Positions 1-12,080 of a stretch of 64,000 nt of DNA are shown in pieces (the stretch's first letter is position 1; every line of letters starts with the position of its first letter). Under the pieces are notes generated by a model. It was given only the letters and a program-made list of their open reading frames with translations, had not been told where the DNA came from and did not search any database. Made by a program: the position numbers and the translations under genes. This stretch comes from Cryptomeria japonica (Eukaryota; Streptophyta; Pinopsida; Cupressales; Cupressaceae): the NCBI RefSeq assembly GCF_030272615.1, contig NC_081409.1:247195502-247259501 (forward strand), written 5' to 3'.

Positions 1-239
1 CTTGAGTTGTTTTACAAGTTTTGATATGGTTTTTGATAACTTGAGTTGTGTTACAAGTTTTGATATGAAATGATAGGATGTTGAACTTGATGTAGATGAG
101 CAAATTGTTTCATGTTGTTGATGTGATTTTGATTTTGATATCTTTGTTTTGATTTGGAAACTGATATTAGACTTGTTTTGTTGGTTGATAGGAGTGATTG
201 GGGGTGGTGCAGTTGCGTGAGTGATTTCCTAGGCCTTGG

Positions 240-2133
240 ACGCTGATACCACAGTTGACACAGGCCGACCTGGATATTATTGAGAGATGCGGGTTGACGT
301 CCCTGTTGGATATGCCTTGGTTCACTGTGAACCAGGGGTTACTTATAGCGCTCGCAGAGAGGTGGCACAGTGACATGAACACCTTCCACTTTGCCATGGG
401 TGAGATGATAGTCACACTAGAGGACTGCTACAAGATTCTGTGCATACCAGTAGTAGGTGCACTACTACCTTATGAGCAGTCAGAAGAGGGTGGCACAGAG
501 GCACTTCGTCGTATATTCCAGGATGAGATAGTATACGGATATGAGATCCCTTGGCAAGAGTTCCTGGACTTGGATTATGCACCACTTCCTTCAGTACTGG
601 CAGGGTTTATAGGTGGATTCCTTTGTCCTAATTGCAAGTCAAAGGGATTCTCTGTTGGATGGGGGCTAGTGTTAGAAGACATGGTTACACAAGGCCGCAG
701 GTTCGCATGGGGATCGACTATGCTAGCCCATCTGTATAGGGACTTGCACGAGGTGGTATACCTAGGTTACGACAGTTTGTCAGCTGGCGTGACGCTCTTA
801 TAGGTATGGTGCTAGGAGCACATTCTGGCCGCCAGGCCATTAGCAGACAGAGATAGGCCCGTTGAACATGCCTATGCCTATGGGTACAGGGGTCTAGTTT
901 GCCCAGTGGCAAACTAGAGCATTGGAGGAGAGTTTTGGATGACATTGATACGGTCACATGGCGACCGTATATAGGGTGTGAGGTATAGGCATAGGACGGG
1001 CTGGAGATGCCCTATGTGTTTATGACGAGATACCTAATTAGGAGGACCCCATTTGTTATTGAGAGGTTCGTGGTGACCAGAGTTTTGCGATAGTTTGGTC
1101 GACAGCAGGATATACCTCAGGGGGCCTGCTTGTATGCACGCCGGAGGTAGGACATACCAGATTGGGGCCCGACGATTGATAGTGCAGTGGCTGTGGAGGA
1201 GTTTGTTGGTTTGGTGGGCCAGATATGGGATTATGCCTCGGAGATTTTGGATGCGGGCATGACAGATGAGTTTGCGAGATTGTTTGCCGTTGGGTAGTGG
1301 CGAGGATTTCAGATCCAGAGGAGATGCGGCCGTCATTTGATGATGATGATGATGATGATGAGGGAGGTGGAGATGATGAGGATGATGGAGATGGTGGAGG
1401 AGGACGATGAGGGAGAGGAGATTAGGGGAGGAGGGGAGATAGAGGGAGGAGAGGAGATAGAGGGTTAGAGAGAGTAGTCAGACGAGCAGTGATGGATAGG
1501 GGGAGAGGCAGATTGGCCATTGGAGCCGGTGGAGAGGGGAGGGTGGGGGAGGTTCTAGCTACATTGGGGGGGACTGAGGAGGTGATACGGCCAGCTCAGA
1601 GGATGAGGAAAGATGTGCTATCACCTCCTACACCGAGGACAGGCGGAGTTAGAGGAGATGCCCTGGCATAGGTACCGCTACGGGTTCAGATCCCCACTCA
1701 TGTTGAGGATGCACAGATTTGGATCCTGCAGGTGACTGTACAGCAGCTGTAGGCACAGGTATTGACATATCAGTGGCAGATTGCGTAGTTAACCACTGAG
1801 CGAGACACAGAGATAGAGCTACAGGGTCGAGTGGAGGAGCTTGCAGCGAGCGTGCAGAGAGCAATGACGGGTGGTCCGATGAGAGACACCCTGAGAGAGC
1901 TATCTTTGAGAGCTCAGGAGGTAGAGTACTACCATCGGCACTATGAGGCTGCGATACCTAGGGATCGCCGAGTACAGAGCTTTACATAGTCGAGATCCAG
2001 TCGATCTCGAGATACTGGGTCGCGGTCAGAGAGCCGAGGGGTGATAGGGCCATCAAGACATGATCCTCCTGGAGATCCAGGGGTGGGGACATCTGGAGCT
2101 AGACCATCTCTGTTAGGAGATAGTCATACTTGA
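240..2133 (+). pseudogene. Decayed plant mobile domain (PMD) gene, antisense additional ORF
   Basis: The N-terminal part (about 240-900, frame 3) has the PMD pattern of the Arabidopsis MAIN/MAIL1 family and of transposon-borne relatives: an 'ALAERWHSDMNTFHFAMGEM' type segment followed by 'TLEDCYKILCIPVVG'. After a shift near 900 the domain goes on in frame 2 (911-1,320) with 'KLEHWRRVLDDIDTVTWRPY' and 'RFVVTRVLR' then 'FGRQQDIPQG', the usual C-terminal PMD motif. A D/E/G-rich low-complexity stretch (1,335-1,490) leads into frame 1 (1,489-2,133) with a coiled-coil-like and Ser/Arg-rich tail ending in TGA at 2,131. Internal stops lie at 801, 810, 986, 992, 1,091, 1,148, 1,295, 1,669, 1,750, 1,786 and 1,987, and every one is TAG. 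It lies opposite in strand to the neighbouring pol, the position where Tat elements carry extra ORFs. Not functional as it stands. Confidence 0.8.
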
Positions 2134-3490
2134 GAGACGTGATCTCTGTTGTATTTTTGATCATTGTATTCTTTGTACTGGACACAGAGATGATAGATTT
2201 TGTACATTTTGATCATTTTTGAGATATATATACACGACATCATTATCTTTGATCATGTGGTGTGTTATATGGATGTATGTGCTTATGTGTTTGTTTCTTT
2301 ACTTTATGATGATGCACTACTTAAATATATGATATAATGTATGATGCAGGATGTATGCTTTGATATATTTGTGAGATGTATCTTGAAAATGAGATGTATG
2401 ATTTTATGCTGTGAGATATATCTTGAAAATGAGATGTATGATAATGATATGCAATTAATTGTGAAATGATATGCAACTATGCTAAAATGATATGCAACTA
2501 ATTGTAAAATGATATGCAACTATGTTTTTGGAGCATCCTCATTCTGCATTTGCCATCCTGATACAACCATATGTTGTTTGCTTTCTTTGTAGGTATCATC
2601 ATTGAGCATTGATTTGTTTAGGATATGTTGAAAATTTATACAAGCACAATGGTATAATTGAACCATAATGACCTGAGAAAAATTTACATGATATTTGATT
2701 TTGCAAGATAGCACAAGCATCAAGGTATAATTGAACCAGGATGACCTGAGTGCGGATTGCGTATAAACAAACAAGATTGAATCATTTGTATGCGTGAAGT
2801 GGAATCATGCCTTCAGTGATATTCGATGTATCACATCTCGAGGCAAGTATTCACACATTACAAGTGATCGCCTCCTAGAGAGAAGACTAAGAAAATATTG
2901 GAGGTTCCCCATGATCTCTATTTAGTGAGAAAAGGGAGAGAATCCAATAATTTAAAAAGTTCAAAATGCAAAAATAGTCAAGAGTTTTATGTGATAATGC
3001 AACATTCAGTACTTTAGAAAATCATCCATCCTTGGTATTTCTGTGATTTTTTTTGTTTTTATTTTGTGATGAAGCGTAGTTTTGGTTGTTGGATGCCATG
3101 CTTCTGAGTTTTGTAAATAGTTTTGATGTCTTGAATGTTTGCAAGTTTTTGACGATTTATTGCCCCTAGCTGAGTGTGACTCTTGATGTGAATATGTACA
3201 GTGATTTCTAAGCCATGGTGGAATGTGGTAAGAGGATATATATGGATAGACCAGGATAGTGACTACGCTAAGTATGTCCTGAATAGATATGTGCTAAGTG
3301 TCGAGTGATGGCCAATAGTGTTTTAAGGATATGGATAAAATGGTATGGAGATAGATAGAGGAGTCGTTCTTTCACAATAGCGCCTGTTACCAGGTTTTCA
3401 CTAGTTTCTTTTATTGTACCTTGTTATTTGCTTTTTTTGGATTTTTTTTTTTTTTTTGCTTGTTTTGACTTTTTCCGTGCATTAGGCTAC
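2134..3490. other. Non-coding spacer between PMD relic and integrase
   Basis: No coding sequence seen. AT-rich, with short imperfect repeats of a 'gatatgcaact' word and 'cttgaaaatgagatgtatga' copies between 2,370 and 2,520, and a polypyrimidine run at 3,425-3,450 (a polypurine run on the element's sense strand) shortly after the integrase stop. This is probably the element's 3' non-coding region. Confidence 0.5.
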
Positions 3491-4660
3491 TTAAGTGTAG
3501 TACTTCTTCAGATGGATACTATTAGTTGGTTCATTGAGCACATCTCCTTCTAAAGTTGTTAGCTGATAGGCACCTGATCCATAAACTGATATGATGACAT
3601 AGGGACCCAACTAGTTAGGTTCAAACTTCCCTTTCTTTTCTTGATCTTGTTGATTTCTTGGATTTTATTTGAGGACTAGGTCACCAACTTTGAAGTTGCA
3701 GGGGATGACCTTGTGATTGTAGCTCCTGCACATGCATTGCTGATATGCCTTGAGATGAGTGTAAGCATGCTGACGTCTTTCATCTAATAGTTCAAGTTCT
3801 TGTAGTTGGTTAACTCGATACTCTTCATCTGGGATTAAACCTTTCAAAGAGACTCTGAGAGATGGGATTTCTACCTCCAGGGGTAAAATAGCTTCTGATC
3901 TATATACCAATGAGTATGGTGTTGCTCTTGTAGGTGTACGGATGCTGGTTTTGTATGCCCAAAGTGTTGGATTGAGTTGGATGTGCCAATCTTTGCCTGC
4001 ATCATTCACTGTTTTCTTTAGGATCTTTAGTATTGTCTTGTTAGATGCTTCTGCTTGACCATTTCCCTATGGGTAGTATGGTGTAGAGAACCGATGTTGG
4101 ATTTTGAATTTTTCACATAGTTCTTGTACATCTTGGTTTTTGAAAGGCCGTCCATTATCTGTGATGATTGAACTTGGAATACCATATCTGCAGATTAGAT
4201 AATTTAGGATAAAAGAGGCAATTTGTTTCCCAGTTACTGTGGTCATGGGAACTGCTTCTATCCACTTGGTAAAATATTCTGTTGCAGTTATAATGAACTT
4301 GTGTCCATTTAAAGATCAAGGATGAATTTTTCCAACTAAGTCTAGTCCCCACTGACAAAAGGGCCAGGATGTTGTAAATGGCTGTAGTTCCTATGTTGGT
4401 GCATGTATCAGATTTCCATGGATCTGGCATTTAGGACATTTCTTGGTGAAGTGATATGAATCTTTCTCCATTGTAGGCTAGTAGTATCCCATCCTTAGAA
4501 GCTTTTTAGCAAGAGTAGTTCCACTTGAATGTGTTCCACAAATACCTTTGTGAAGCTCATGTAAAGCGGAATTAGAATCATTACGATCAAGGCAACGAAG
4601 AAGAGTACCATCTAAACCTCGACGGTACAAAGTATCAGCGGTAAGGGTATAACGAGCAGC
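3491..4660 (-). pseudogene. Ty3/gypsy integrase, decayed
   Basis: Minus-strand reading gives the zinc-binding region (near 4,600-4,430, with 'KCPKCQ'), then the catalytic core with 'GLDLVGKI' (first Asp), 'SSIITDNGRPFKNQ' (second Asp) and 'GNGQAEASNKTIL' (Glu), and a C-terminal domain with 'RTPTRATPYSLVYRSEAILP' and 'NFKVGDLVLK', ending in 'NSIHLKKYYT' and TAA at 3,491. No chromodomain follows, as expected for Tat. Several premature stops and frame changes break it (for example a TAG before 'GNGQAE' and a stop in 'MGYY'). It inserts the cDNA in the family; here it is a relic. It follows the second RNase H directly. Confidence 0.85.
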
Positions 4661-5800
4661 TTGCCGGATAAAGTTATGTTTCTAGTTACGGGATTGGTCA
4701 ATGGGTAAGATATTGTTCTTAAGGTAGTCATAGATCGGTCCATATAATAGAGAATCTGAACTAGTCAAGGCATAGATAACATGGGATTCAGAGTGGTCAT
4801 AAGCTGGGGAGAACAGTTGCTCTACCAGGAACTCGTAATGACTCTGTTGTTCTGGAATTTGTAGTAATGAAGCGATAGTAGCCATTGCATCAGCTGCTTT
4901 GTTGTTCAACCTTGGTATTTGATCGAAGGTGATGTGCATAAAATACTATTTGAAGTCATCCACCATTCATTTGTAGGGTAGTAGCTTGTCATCCTTTGTC
5001 TAATAGTCATTGTTGATTTGATTGACGACTAGTTGTGAGTCTCCGTAGACCTTTAACTCTGTGATTTTCCATTCTACAGCCATTTTGATGCCTATAACCA
5101 ATGCCTCATATTCAACCACATTATTTGTGCACGGGAACATAAGCTTGTATGATCTTGGTATAGTGTGTCCTTCAGGAGTGATGAATAGAATGCCAACACC
5201 TAAACCATGTTGTGTGTAGGATCCGTCAAAGTATAGGGTCTATTGTTTGGTAGAAATAGCAAGAATGTCCCTGTCCAGAAATTCAATCTCCATAGTTTGT
5301 TTTCCTAGTAGTGGTGCTTCAGTTAGCTGATCTACAATTGCATGTCCTTTGATGGCTCATCTTTCTATGTATTGGATGTCAAATTCACTGAGAATCATGA
5401 CCCATTTAGCCAATCTGCCTATAAGAGCTGCCTTGCTGAGTAGATATTTGAGGGGATCAATTTTTGCCACTAGCTTAATTGTGTGTGCTAGCATATAATG
5501 TCGGAACTTCTGAGATGCGAAGACCACTGTTAGGCAAGCCTTTTCAATGAATGTATAGTTGAGTTTATATCCATTCAATGTCCTACTAATATAGTATATG
5601 GCTCATTCTTTTCCTTGCTGATCTTCTTGTGCCAATAGTGCCCCTAGCGATATATCTGTTGTTGAGATATATAGGATAAGTGGCTTTCCTACGACTGGTG
5701 GTACTAGAACTGGTGGATTCATCAGGTACTGTTTGATTTGGTACAAAGATTCTGCACACTTGGTCTCCCATCTGAATGGTACATTTTTGTGTAGTAAATG
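4661..5800 (-). pseudogene. Tandem RNase H domains of the Tat-type element
   Basis: Two RNase H segments lie end to end. The upstream one (about 5,740-5,340) is the usual Ty3 type, with 'LYISTTDISLGALLAQE', 'LNYTFIEKACLTVVFASQKF' and 'KWVMILSEFDIQYIER'. The downstream one (about 5,240-4,900) starts 'LYFDGSYTQHGLGVGILF', continues 'NNVVEYEALVIGIKMA' and 'GDSQLVVNQI', and ends with 'QIPRLNNKAADAMATIA'. Its Asp-Glu-Asp pattern is that of the second, archaeal-like RNase H acquired by the Tat lineage. The role in the family is to degrade RNA in RNA:DNA hybrids during reverse transcription. Stops and frame changes are present, so it is a relic. Confidence 0.8.
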
Positions 5801-6011
5801 GTTAAATGGTAGACTTTTATCTGCTAGCTAAGCGATGAATCGCCCGATTGATTGAAGTCATCCTTGTAGAGATCTGAGTTGACTGATATTCTTTGGTGGT
5901 GGCATTTCCATAATGGCTTGTACTTTTGCTAGATCTACTTCAATACCTTTAGCTGAGACTATGTAGCCTAGTAACTTGCCTGATGTGACCCCGAAGACAC
6001 ACTTCTTAGGG

Positions 6012-7059
6012 GGGTGAACTCACAATAATGGTTCCCTCTTTTTTGCCACTTTTGACACTGAGATGAACAATTTTAAAATAATCTTCAACTTCCGGCAACT
6101 ATAACTTTTAAACTATTAAGAATTTGAAGATGATGTAAATTAGTGATCCGTAGCATTTTGTCTGTAGATTATATATATATTTTTTTCAAATTTTTTTGAA
6201 GGATTTTATTTTTATTTTTCCATCTCCCTCGAAAAGTAGTTTTTTACAACAAACTACATTTTTTAAGAGTGATGTGCCTCCCGAAATGCATAACTTTTTT
6301 TCTATAAATGATAAAAACTCAATTATTTCGAATTTTGGTTTGTAACATCAATATCTAGGGCTTGCAGTTGGTTTGATAGTGATATGTTCAATATTTTTCA
6401 TTTTATTAAGTTTTGAAGTCCGACTAGTCATAATTCAGACATAGGTTTAAGTTTGAACACATAACTTGTTCTATATATATCGAAATTCTTTTTTTTTTTT
6501 TTGTTAGAAAGAAGAAATCAATACCTGGGGCTTAGATATTTTTTAGATTTTTTTTGAATTAGTTTCCTCATTTTCCCAATGCGTTGAACAGAGAAGTTCA
6601 TGTTCGATGAAAAACCTATGTTTGGTAAAATTAAAAAATCAAGTTCATAATAAACTCAATATGTAATAAAATTATACTCATTGGAAAGCTTTCTTTGAGG
6701 ACTACAATACTTCATTTTGGTTTGTCAAGATTATTCCATTTGAGCCTTCAACCAGAGGTTTCAAGGCCAAAAATTTGCAAAAAAAAAGTGTCAAAAAAGG
6801 GGTTCGAACGAAGGGGGGTTCGAGCGAACCCCCCATTTTTAGGGGGGTTCGATTGAACCCCCGTGCTATAATTGAAACAAGCATTAAAGGTGCTTCGCTC
6901 GAAAGAGGGGGTTCGAACGAAGTGGGGGATTCGCTCGAACCCCAAAGGGTATTCCGTTCGAACACCCCCACTTCGCTCGAACCCCTCAAAAAATAAACTT
7001 CCCACTTTCGCCAAATTCCTTCGTTGGCAAAAGTGGGAACCAGCTTTGTGAGTTCACCC
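6012..7059. mobile_element. Non-autonomous TIR DNA transposon (MITE-like) nested in the RT
   Basis: The left end reads GGGTGAACTCACAATAATGG and continues TTCCC; the right end, reverse complemented, reads GGGTGAACTCACAAAGCTGG and continues TTCCC. The terminal inverted repeats are about 38 bp with four mismatches and a 2-bp gap. The flanks are AGGG at 6,008-6,011 and AGGG at 7,060-7,063, a 4-bp target duplication (or 3 bp, AGG, since G is shared). Removing the element plus one AGGG restores the RT reading frame. It encodes no protein I can recognise. The superfamily is not settled by a 3-4 bp duplication and these ends. Confidence 0.88.
6795..6990. repeat. Cluster of GGGGTTCGANCGAACCCC-type palindromes
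   Basis: Inside the TIR element a GTTCGA-centred word recurs about eight times in both orientations. Perfect or near-perfect hairpins include ggggggttcgagcgaacccc near 6,817 (10-bp arms) and a gggggttc...gaaccccc pair near 6,844. The repeats keep reading frames open on both strands, which is a by-product and not evidence of coding. Confidence 0.75.
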
Positions 7060-7600
7060 AGGGTTGAGCCTGACTTGGAATTTCTCCAATCGATCAAAGA
7101 TCTTTGTTAGGATGCTGAGATGTTCTTCTCTAGTGAAGGATTTAGCTAGTAAATCATCCACATAATCTTCCATAAATGTGTGCATCATGTCATGAAAGAT
7201 TGTTGTCATTGCTCTTTGATAAGTGGCCCCTGCATTCTTTAAGCCAAAAGGCATAACATTCCAACAGTACGTTCCCCAAGGACAGGTGAACATTGTTTTA
7301 TCTTGATCTTCTGGGGCTATTTTGATTTGATTTGATTTTACCCTAAGAAACCATCCATTAGTGAAAGCATTGCATGTCCTGCTGTGAGGTCTATAATTAT
7401 GTCAATACTGGGTAGAGGAAAGTTGTCTTTCGGACAAGCTTTGTTGACATCTTTGAAGTCAGTGCATATTCTGATACTACCATCTAGTTTTGATACTGGA
7501 ACGATGTTGGAAATCCATTATGCATAGTCAATGGGTCAGATGAATTCAACATCTAATAGTTTCTTTAGTTTAGTTTTGACCATGATTGCCACCTATGGAT

Positions 7601-8771
7601 TCATCTTTCGTAGCTTTTGCTTGACTGGTTTAACTCCTGAAGAGATGGACAAGTGATGCATGATTAAGTGTGGATCTACTCTGGGCATATCGGCATATGA
7701 CCAAGAAAAGTTAATTTGTTGTTCTTTAAAGAAAATGATGAATGCTGATCTTTCCTCCTTTGTCAGAGATTCTGCAAGGTGTATGTTTTTGACTGCTTCT
7801 GTGGTACCAATGTTGATTGATTGAGTGGGCTCAATCAATATGGGTGATTGCTCATGAAAGTGCTCAGGAAGAGTGTCAAGTCTCCCATTGTTAGGTGCCT
7901 TAAAAAGGTTTTCACCCTCAGATGCGTCCTTTATTTTTATTTTTTTGTGATCTAGAGCTGCCATTGACTGGTTTTCAACATTAGATCTTTTACTTGGTTC
8001 ATTTTTGCGACTGAGAGACTTGGCACTCCTTGATTGGCAGACATCATTACTTTGTTCGCTGGTAGAGCCTATTTTCGGATTTACGGTACATAGGTAGTGG
8101 ATAATAGATTCATCATCTGGGAAAATTGGTATATCATGGATTTCAAGTTCATCCCAGTCGATGAGGTCAGGAAAGACAAGCGGTAAGAAATCATTTGGTG
8201 GATTAAGGTCTGCTACTATAAGTGTCAAGACAGAGTTTTCATCATGATTATTCTTGGTTTTAAAGAAGTCCAGGATTTCGTTGAGGTCTTCAATGGTATT
8301 ATCTTCCGTATAGACTTGTTCATAATGTTTCTGTTCACTTTCCTTGGCGTCATAGATGTTCTGTGGTCCAAATTCAAGAGGTCTATCTTCTGCGTTATGC
8401 TTTTCTTGACAAAGGGGTATGGTGTTAGTATCATTAGGGATATCTATAGTAGCATTTGAGTAGCTACCCCATTCATATTCATTGGAATCAGTCTCAGAGG
8501 CATCATCCCAGATTCTATCAGTGTTGTAAACTGGTATGTTGTATGGTGAAAACAAATCTTTGATCATGGATAACATTTTGATAGTTTTTGTTGACTCGGT
8601 ATCAGATCCTGCTTCTACTTTCTGTATTTGTTCATAGACTGTGCCTCCTCTGGGAGAAATAATGGTATCCTGAGATGATCTTATTTGTTCTTGACATAGT
8701 GGATTTTGAACATGAGCTACTACTGCAGATATGGCCTTCTTGTGGTTTAGAAGCTTTTCCTAATGTAGCTT
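7601..8771 (-). pseudogene. Acidic linker between G-patch segment and RT
   Basis: This continues the same frame as gag and RT. Residues are rich in Asp, Glu, Asn and Ser, with no recognised catalytic motif until the final 40 residues, which enter the RT with 'INFSWSYADMPRVDPHLIMH' and 'GVKPVKQKLRKMNP', the standard segment just before plant Ty3 RT. Two TAG stops (about 8,769 and 8,760) separate it from the G-patch segment. It is part of the polyprotein and has no assigned activity. Confidence 0.65.
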
Positions 8772-9320
8772 CTATTCTTGACGTTCCCATGCCTTGCAGA
8801 TTGTTTCTGCTAACTCAAAGAGTGCTTCCTGCCAGGATTCTTCTTTGTACTTCTTCTTTACTTTCCATTGAGGTTTCACAGTTATGCGAGGCGGCTTTCT
8901 TAATAGGAAAGTGAGCTTACAACCCAATCCTATTTTGTCTCTACTGGGCTGTGAAGGAAGATCTATGGGTTCAGTGACTCCTTCTTTGCATTTCCCAATA
9001 GGTCCTTTACCATCATATCCCATTTGTTGCATGATTAAGTATCCTTTTCCATATAGGTGTGTAGGTAGAACAATGTCTAGAGCAGCTGCTCTGTTATCTT
9101 CTTCCTCATCTTTGTATAACCAGCTAAGAATATCCTTATCTTCTGATTCATGTGCTAGAGTTCCCAATTGGATGAAGGTACCATTGAATTTGGTGATAGG
9201 CTGAGTTACCAGATGCGTTGATGTAGTAGGGAATCCATGAGATCTGGGTGATGTTGGTAATTTGGCCAAACATAGGGGCTCCAAAGAGTATTCTCCCATA
9301 CCTTGGTCTTTGATTTGCAT
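8772..9320 (-). pseudogene. G-patch-like segment of the gypsy polyprotein
   Basis: Minus-strand frame with 'GKGYLIMQQMGYDGKGPIGK' then a Glu/Pro-rich stretch and 'PSQPSRDKIGLGCK'. The spacing of glycines and aromatic residues resembles a G-patch, a short RNA-binding module that several retroelement polyproteins carry after protease. It lies in the same frame as gag upstream and RT downstream. Bounded by stops (TAG near 9,325; TAG near 8,769). The G-patch label is an inference from the glycine pattern. Confidence 0.55.
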
Positions 9321-9850
9321 TTTCTACTTGAAATCTCTAGATAATGAGTTGGGCTTTGCTGTTTGTAGATCTAATGTTGAAGATCACTGCTTTTCTCTAT
9401 TATGAGGAACCAAACTGTCTTGGGCTATCCCCATTGCATTGCAATGTTGAAATGGATTGTGATAAGCAGATATGGAGATTTCTTGTCCGTCATAAGGAAA
9501 TTTGACACACTGGTGATACGTAGAGGGTACTGCTTGCATTTCATGTATCCAGGGTCACCCTAACAAAATATTGTAGGTGAGATCTATGTCTAAGACCTAA
9601 CACATAGTATCCTTTTGCACTGGTCCCACTTGAATAGGTAACATCACGGTTCCTTTAGAGGACCTTTCCTCATCATCATATGCCTTTATGGTAATCTTCT
9701 TGCAGAGATCAATAGACTCTTCTAAGAAGCCTAATGCACGGATAAGCTTTAAAGTACATATATTAAGTCCGGCTCCTCCATCTATTAAGACTCTTTTTAC
9801 TCGGTGTTTGCAAACAATGACTTCGATATGGAGAGGAGTATTATGTAGAT
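9321..9850 (-). pseudogene. Retroviral-type aspartic protease, decayed
   Basis: The active-site strand reads 'VLIDGGAGLNICTLKLIRAL' (D-G-G-A in place of the common D-S/T-G), followed by a flap region and 'VLDIDLTYNILLG' then '[15 protein letters not shown]', the conserved C-terminal protease motif of plant Ty3 elements. Stops interrupt it at 9,597 (TAG), about 9,552 (TGA where Arg is usual before PWIH), about 9,391 (TGA) and about 9,325 (TAG). It would process the polyprotein. It is fused in frame to gag. Confidence 0.8.
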
Positions 9851-12080
9851 GACTCAAGGAAGCATTGTCATGCTCTGAGAAGGTGAGGTTATGAGGTTCG
9901 GTCATATGGGCGACCATGGCTTGAAATCTGTCCATATCCAGATTTTGAGGTACATTGGTTTCCAATAGCGCTTGTTCCAATATGTCTTTGTGCTTCGGTG
10001 ATAGTTTCAGCATTTCTAGTATAGATATCTGAGATGGAGTTTTGTGTAGTTGGCTAACCAAGTCATATTCAATTTTTGGTGTAGTAGTTGTAGGCATAGT
10101 ATGTCCTTTTAAGACATATTTCTGAGTTTGGTTTGTCACATTAACAGATTCATGATCACGCTGATCTCGGATGGTGATGACATTTACTTGATGATCTTCA
10201 ACTGATATGTGATTTATGGTGTTGTTGTAGATATGGTTGATACGAGCTTCGCGTGTATCATCCGAGGTTGAAGCTCCATCTTTGTTGTAATTTGGAAGAG
10301 GATTTTTAAAGGCTCCATGATCACCATTTGTTTTGAGACCATCTACCGTTAAGTCACCTCGATCAATCATGTCTTGCACAATGTGTTTCAATCCCATGCA
10401 ATCGTTTGTCTGATGACCCTTGTTACGATGGAAATCACAATAGTGTGAATCATTCCACCATGGTGGTTTGATTTGGGGTTCATAGTTGCTGATCGCAGGC
10501 AAGGAGAGAATTTTGTTTGCCAGAAGTTCTCTGAATGCTGATTCTAGTGATTGCCCCAGTGGTGTGAAGATACGCTTTTGGAAATTGTTCATGCTATTGC
10601 GTGAATTGTTGTTAGGTCCTGGATTCATGTTTTTTCTTTGAGTATCATTGGTGTTGTTTGTGTTGAGTTGTCCTTGATCGGTGTTTGGTGCATATGTGTT
10701 AGCATTTGGATTAGCATTTTTAGGATTTTTCATATTTTGAGGATTCTCGGATAATGCAAGCACTGGTTGCTTAGATTTGAGATCATGTGATTCATTGTTG
10801 CCTTCATTTTTGTTTTGAGTCCAAAATCGAGATTTGTTTAAGCTGCTGTTGTTCTGGTTATTGTAGTTTGATGAGTTTGTTCCTTCCTTGAAGAATTTGA
10901 GTGTTCCCTTTTTGACACACGCTTCTTCTACTTGAATGCCATTTTCAATCAATTTAGCGAAAGATGGTATGCATTGGAGTTTTAGCCTGTAACTCATTTC
11001 ACCATTCAAATTGTGAATGAAGATTTCCATTTTCTCCTTTTCAGGAATATCTCGAGGATATCATGATACCATACGTTGCCAACGTTTAAGGAATATCATG
11101 AATGTTTCATTTTTCTTTTGTTTGGTGTTGCAGACGTCCAGCTTGTTTATGGCGTGTTGAATGTTATAGGAGTATTGTGTTATGAATTTGTTAACCAATT
11201 CATCAAATGATCTGACAGGTGGTGTAATTTTGGATAACCATTCCATTGTTTGCCCTCCCAGGCTTCTTGGGAATAACCTCATCAGATAGGTGTCATCATG
11301 AGCAAACTCAAGACTCATGGTACAGAATTCTTTGACATGATCATGGGGATCACTTTTTCCATCATACTTGTCAAATTTAGGCACATCTGAGTTTGGAGGA
11401 AAAGGGATCATGTGCAATCTCCTGTCGAAAGGATAAGGACAGATTTCGTTTAAAGAGTACCGTACTGTTGTCCCTTGTTGTATGTCTTATATTTGCCTTT
11501 GTAACATTTGCATTTGTTGAGCAAGGGCAGCCAAAGGTACATTGTCTTGTTGAGGGAAAAGTTCTTCCCTTGTATTGATCCTAGGTTGAAATGGTGTTTG
11601 GAACGGTATATTTTGCTCGGGAAGGTACTATCTTGGTGTATGTCGCTCCGGTATGTTTTGATCCGAGATGTTTTGCATTGGTGTATGTTGTTCTGGTATG
11701 TTCTGATCCAAGATATTTTGTTCAGGGTCGCGGATTTCCCTTTCTCACTGTCGTTCTTGATATTCGTAATGCTGAGGGTGTGTCCTAAACATATCTGCGT
11801 CAAGGTTTTCAGGGAGTTTTACTCCTTTACTTGTGAGCATGAGCAAATATTTTTCTTTGTCATTTTCCATAAGCCTTTCTACAAGTTTTTGGAATGAAGG
11901 GTTTTCCTGACATTCCTGAAGAAGTGCTTTAGAAATTTCAGTCTCTTCTAGGTGTAGACCTTCAAAAGGATTTGACAACCTTCGATTCATACTAGACTCT
12001 GCGTGTGTCTCGCTTTGTTGGTTTCTTTGAGAGCGAGTAACAGGCATTTTAGTAGAAACTTTCAGTGACGAAGGGGACAA
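9851..12080 (-). pseudogene. Ty3/gypsy gag, decayed
   Basis: One frame runs from about 12,080 (or Met at 12,047, 'MPVTRSQRNQQ') to the protease. It contains a Gln-rich stretch with a repeated 'QNIPEQHTP'-like peptide (about 11,740-11,600), the capsid-type region 'FDKYDGKSDPHDHVKEFC' ... 'FPRSLGGQTMEWLSKI' ... 'FDELVNKFITQY' (11,390-11,150), an Asn-rich spacer, and a zinc knuckle of the 'CDFHRNKGHQTNDC' type near 10,440-10,400. In-frame stops occur at about 11,745 (TGA), 11,634 (TAG), 11,487 (TAA) and 11,061 (TGA). Gag packages the RNA; this one is broken. Confidence 0.85.

Larger units (their letters stand above)
5801..7600 (-). pseudogene. Ty3/gypsy reverse transcriptase, split by a TIR element
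   Basis: The N-terminal RT (about 7,600-7,300) has 'SKLDGSIRICTDFKDVNKAC' and 'DNFPLPSIDIIIDLTAG'. The middle (7,293-7,060) has 'PWGTYCWNVMPFGLKNAGAT' and the catalytic YVDD at about 7,164-7,153. The frame then meets a 1,048-bp insertion (6,012-7,059) and resumes at 6,011 with 'KKCVFGVTSGKLLGYIVS'. Joined conceptually, 'FQVRLNP' runs straight into that segment, so the insertion is precise. There is a frameshift near 7,330 and in-frame stops at 7,593 (TAG), about 7,539 (TGA) and 7,524 (TAA). The enzyme copies the element RNA into cDNA; this copy is dead. Confidence 0.85.

Noticed and set aside
6702-7097. Overlapping open frames on both strands across the TIR element
   Set aside because: The palindromic GTTCGA repeats keep several frames open at once; the peptides repeat the same motif and start or end across the element border.
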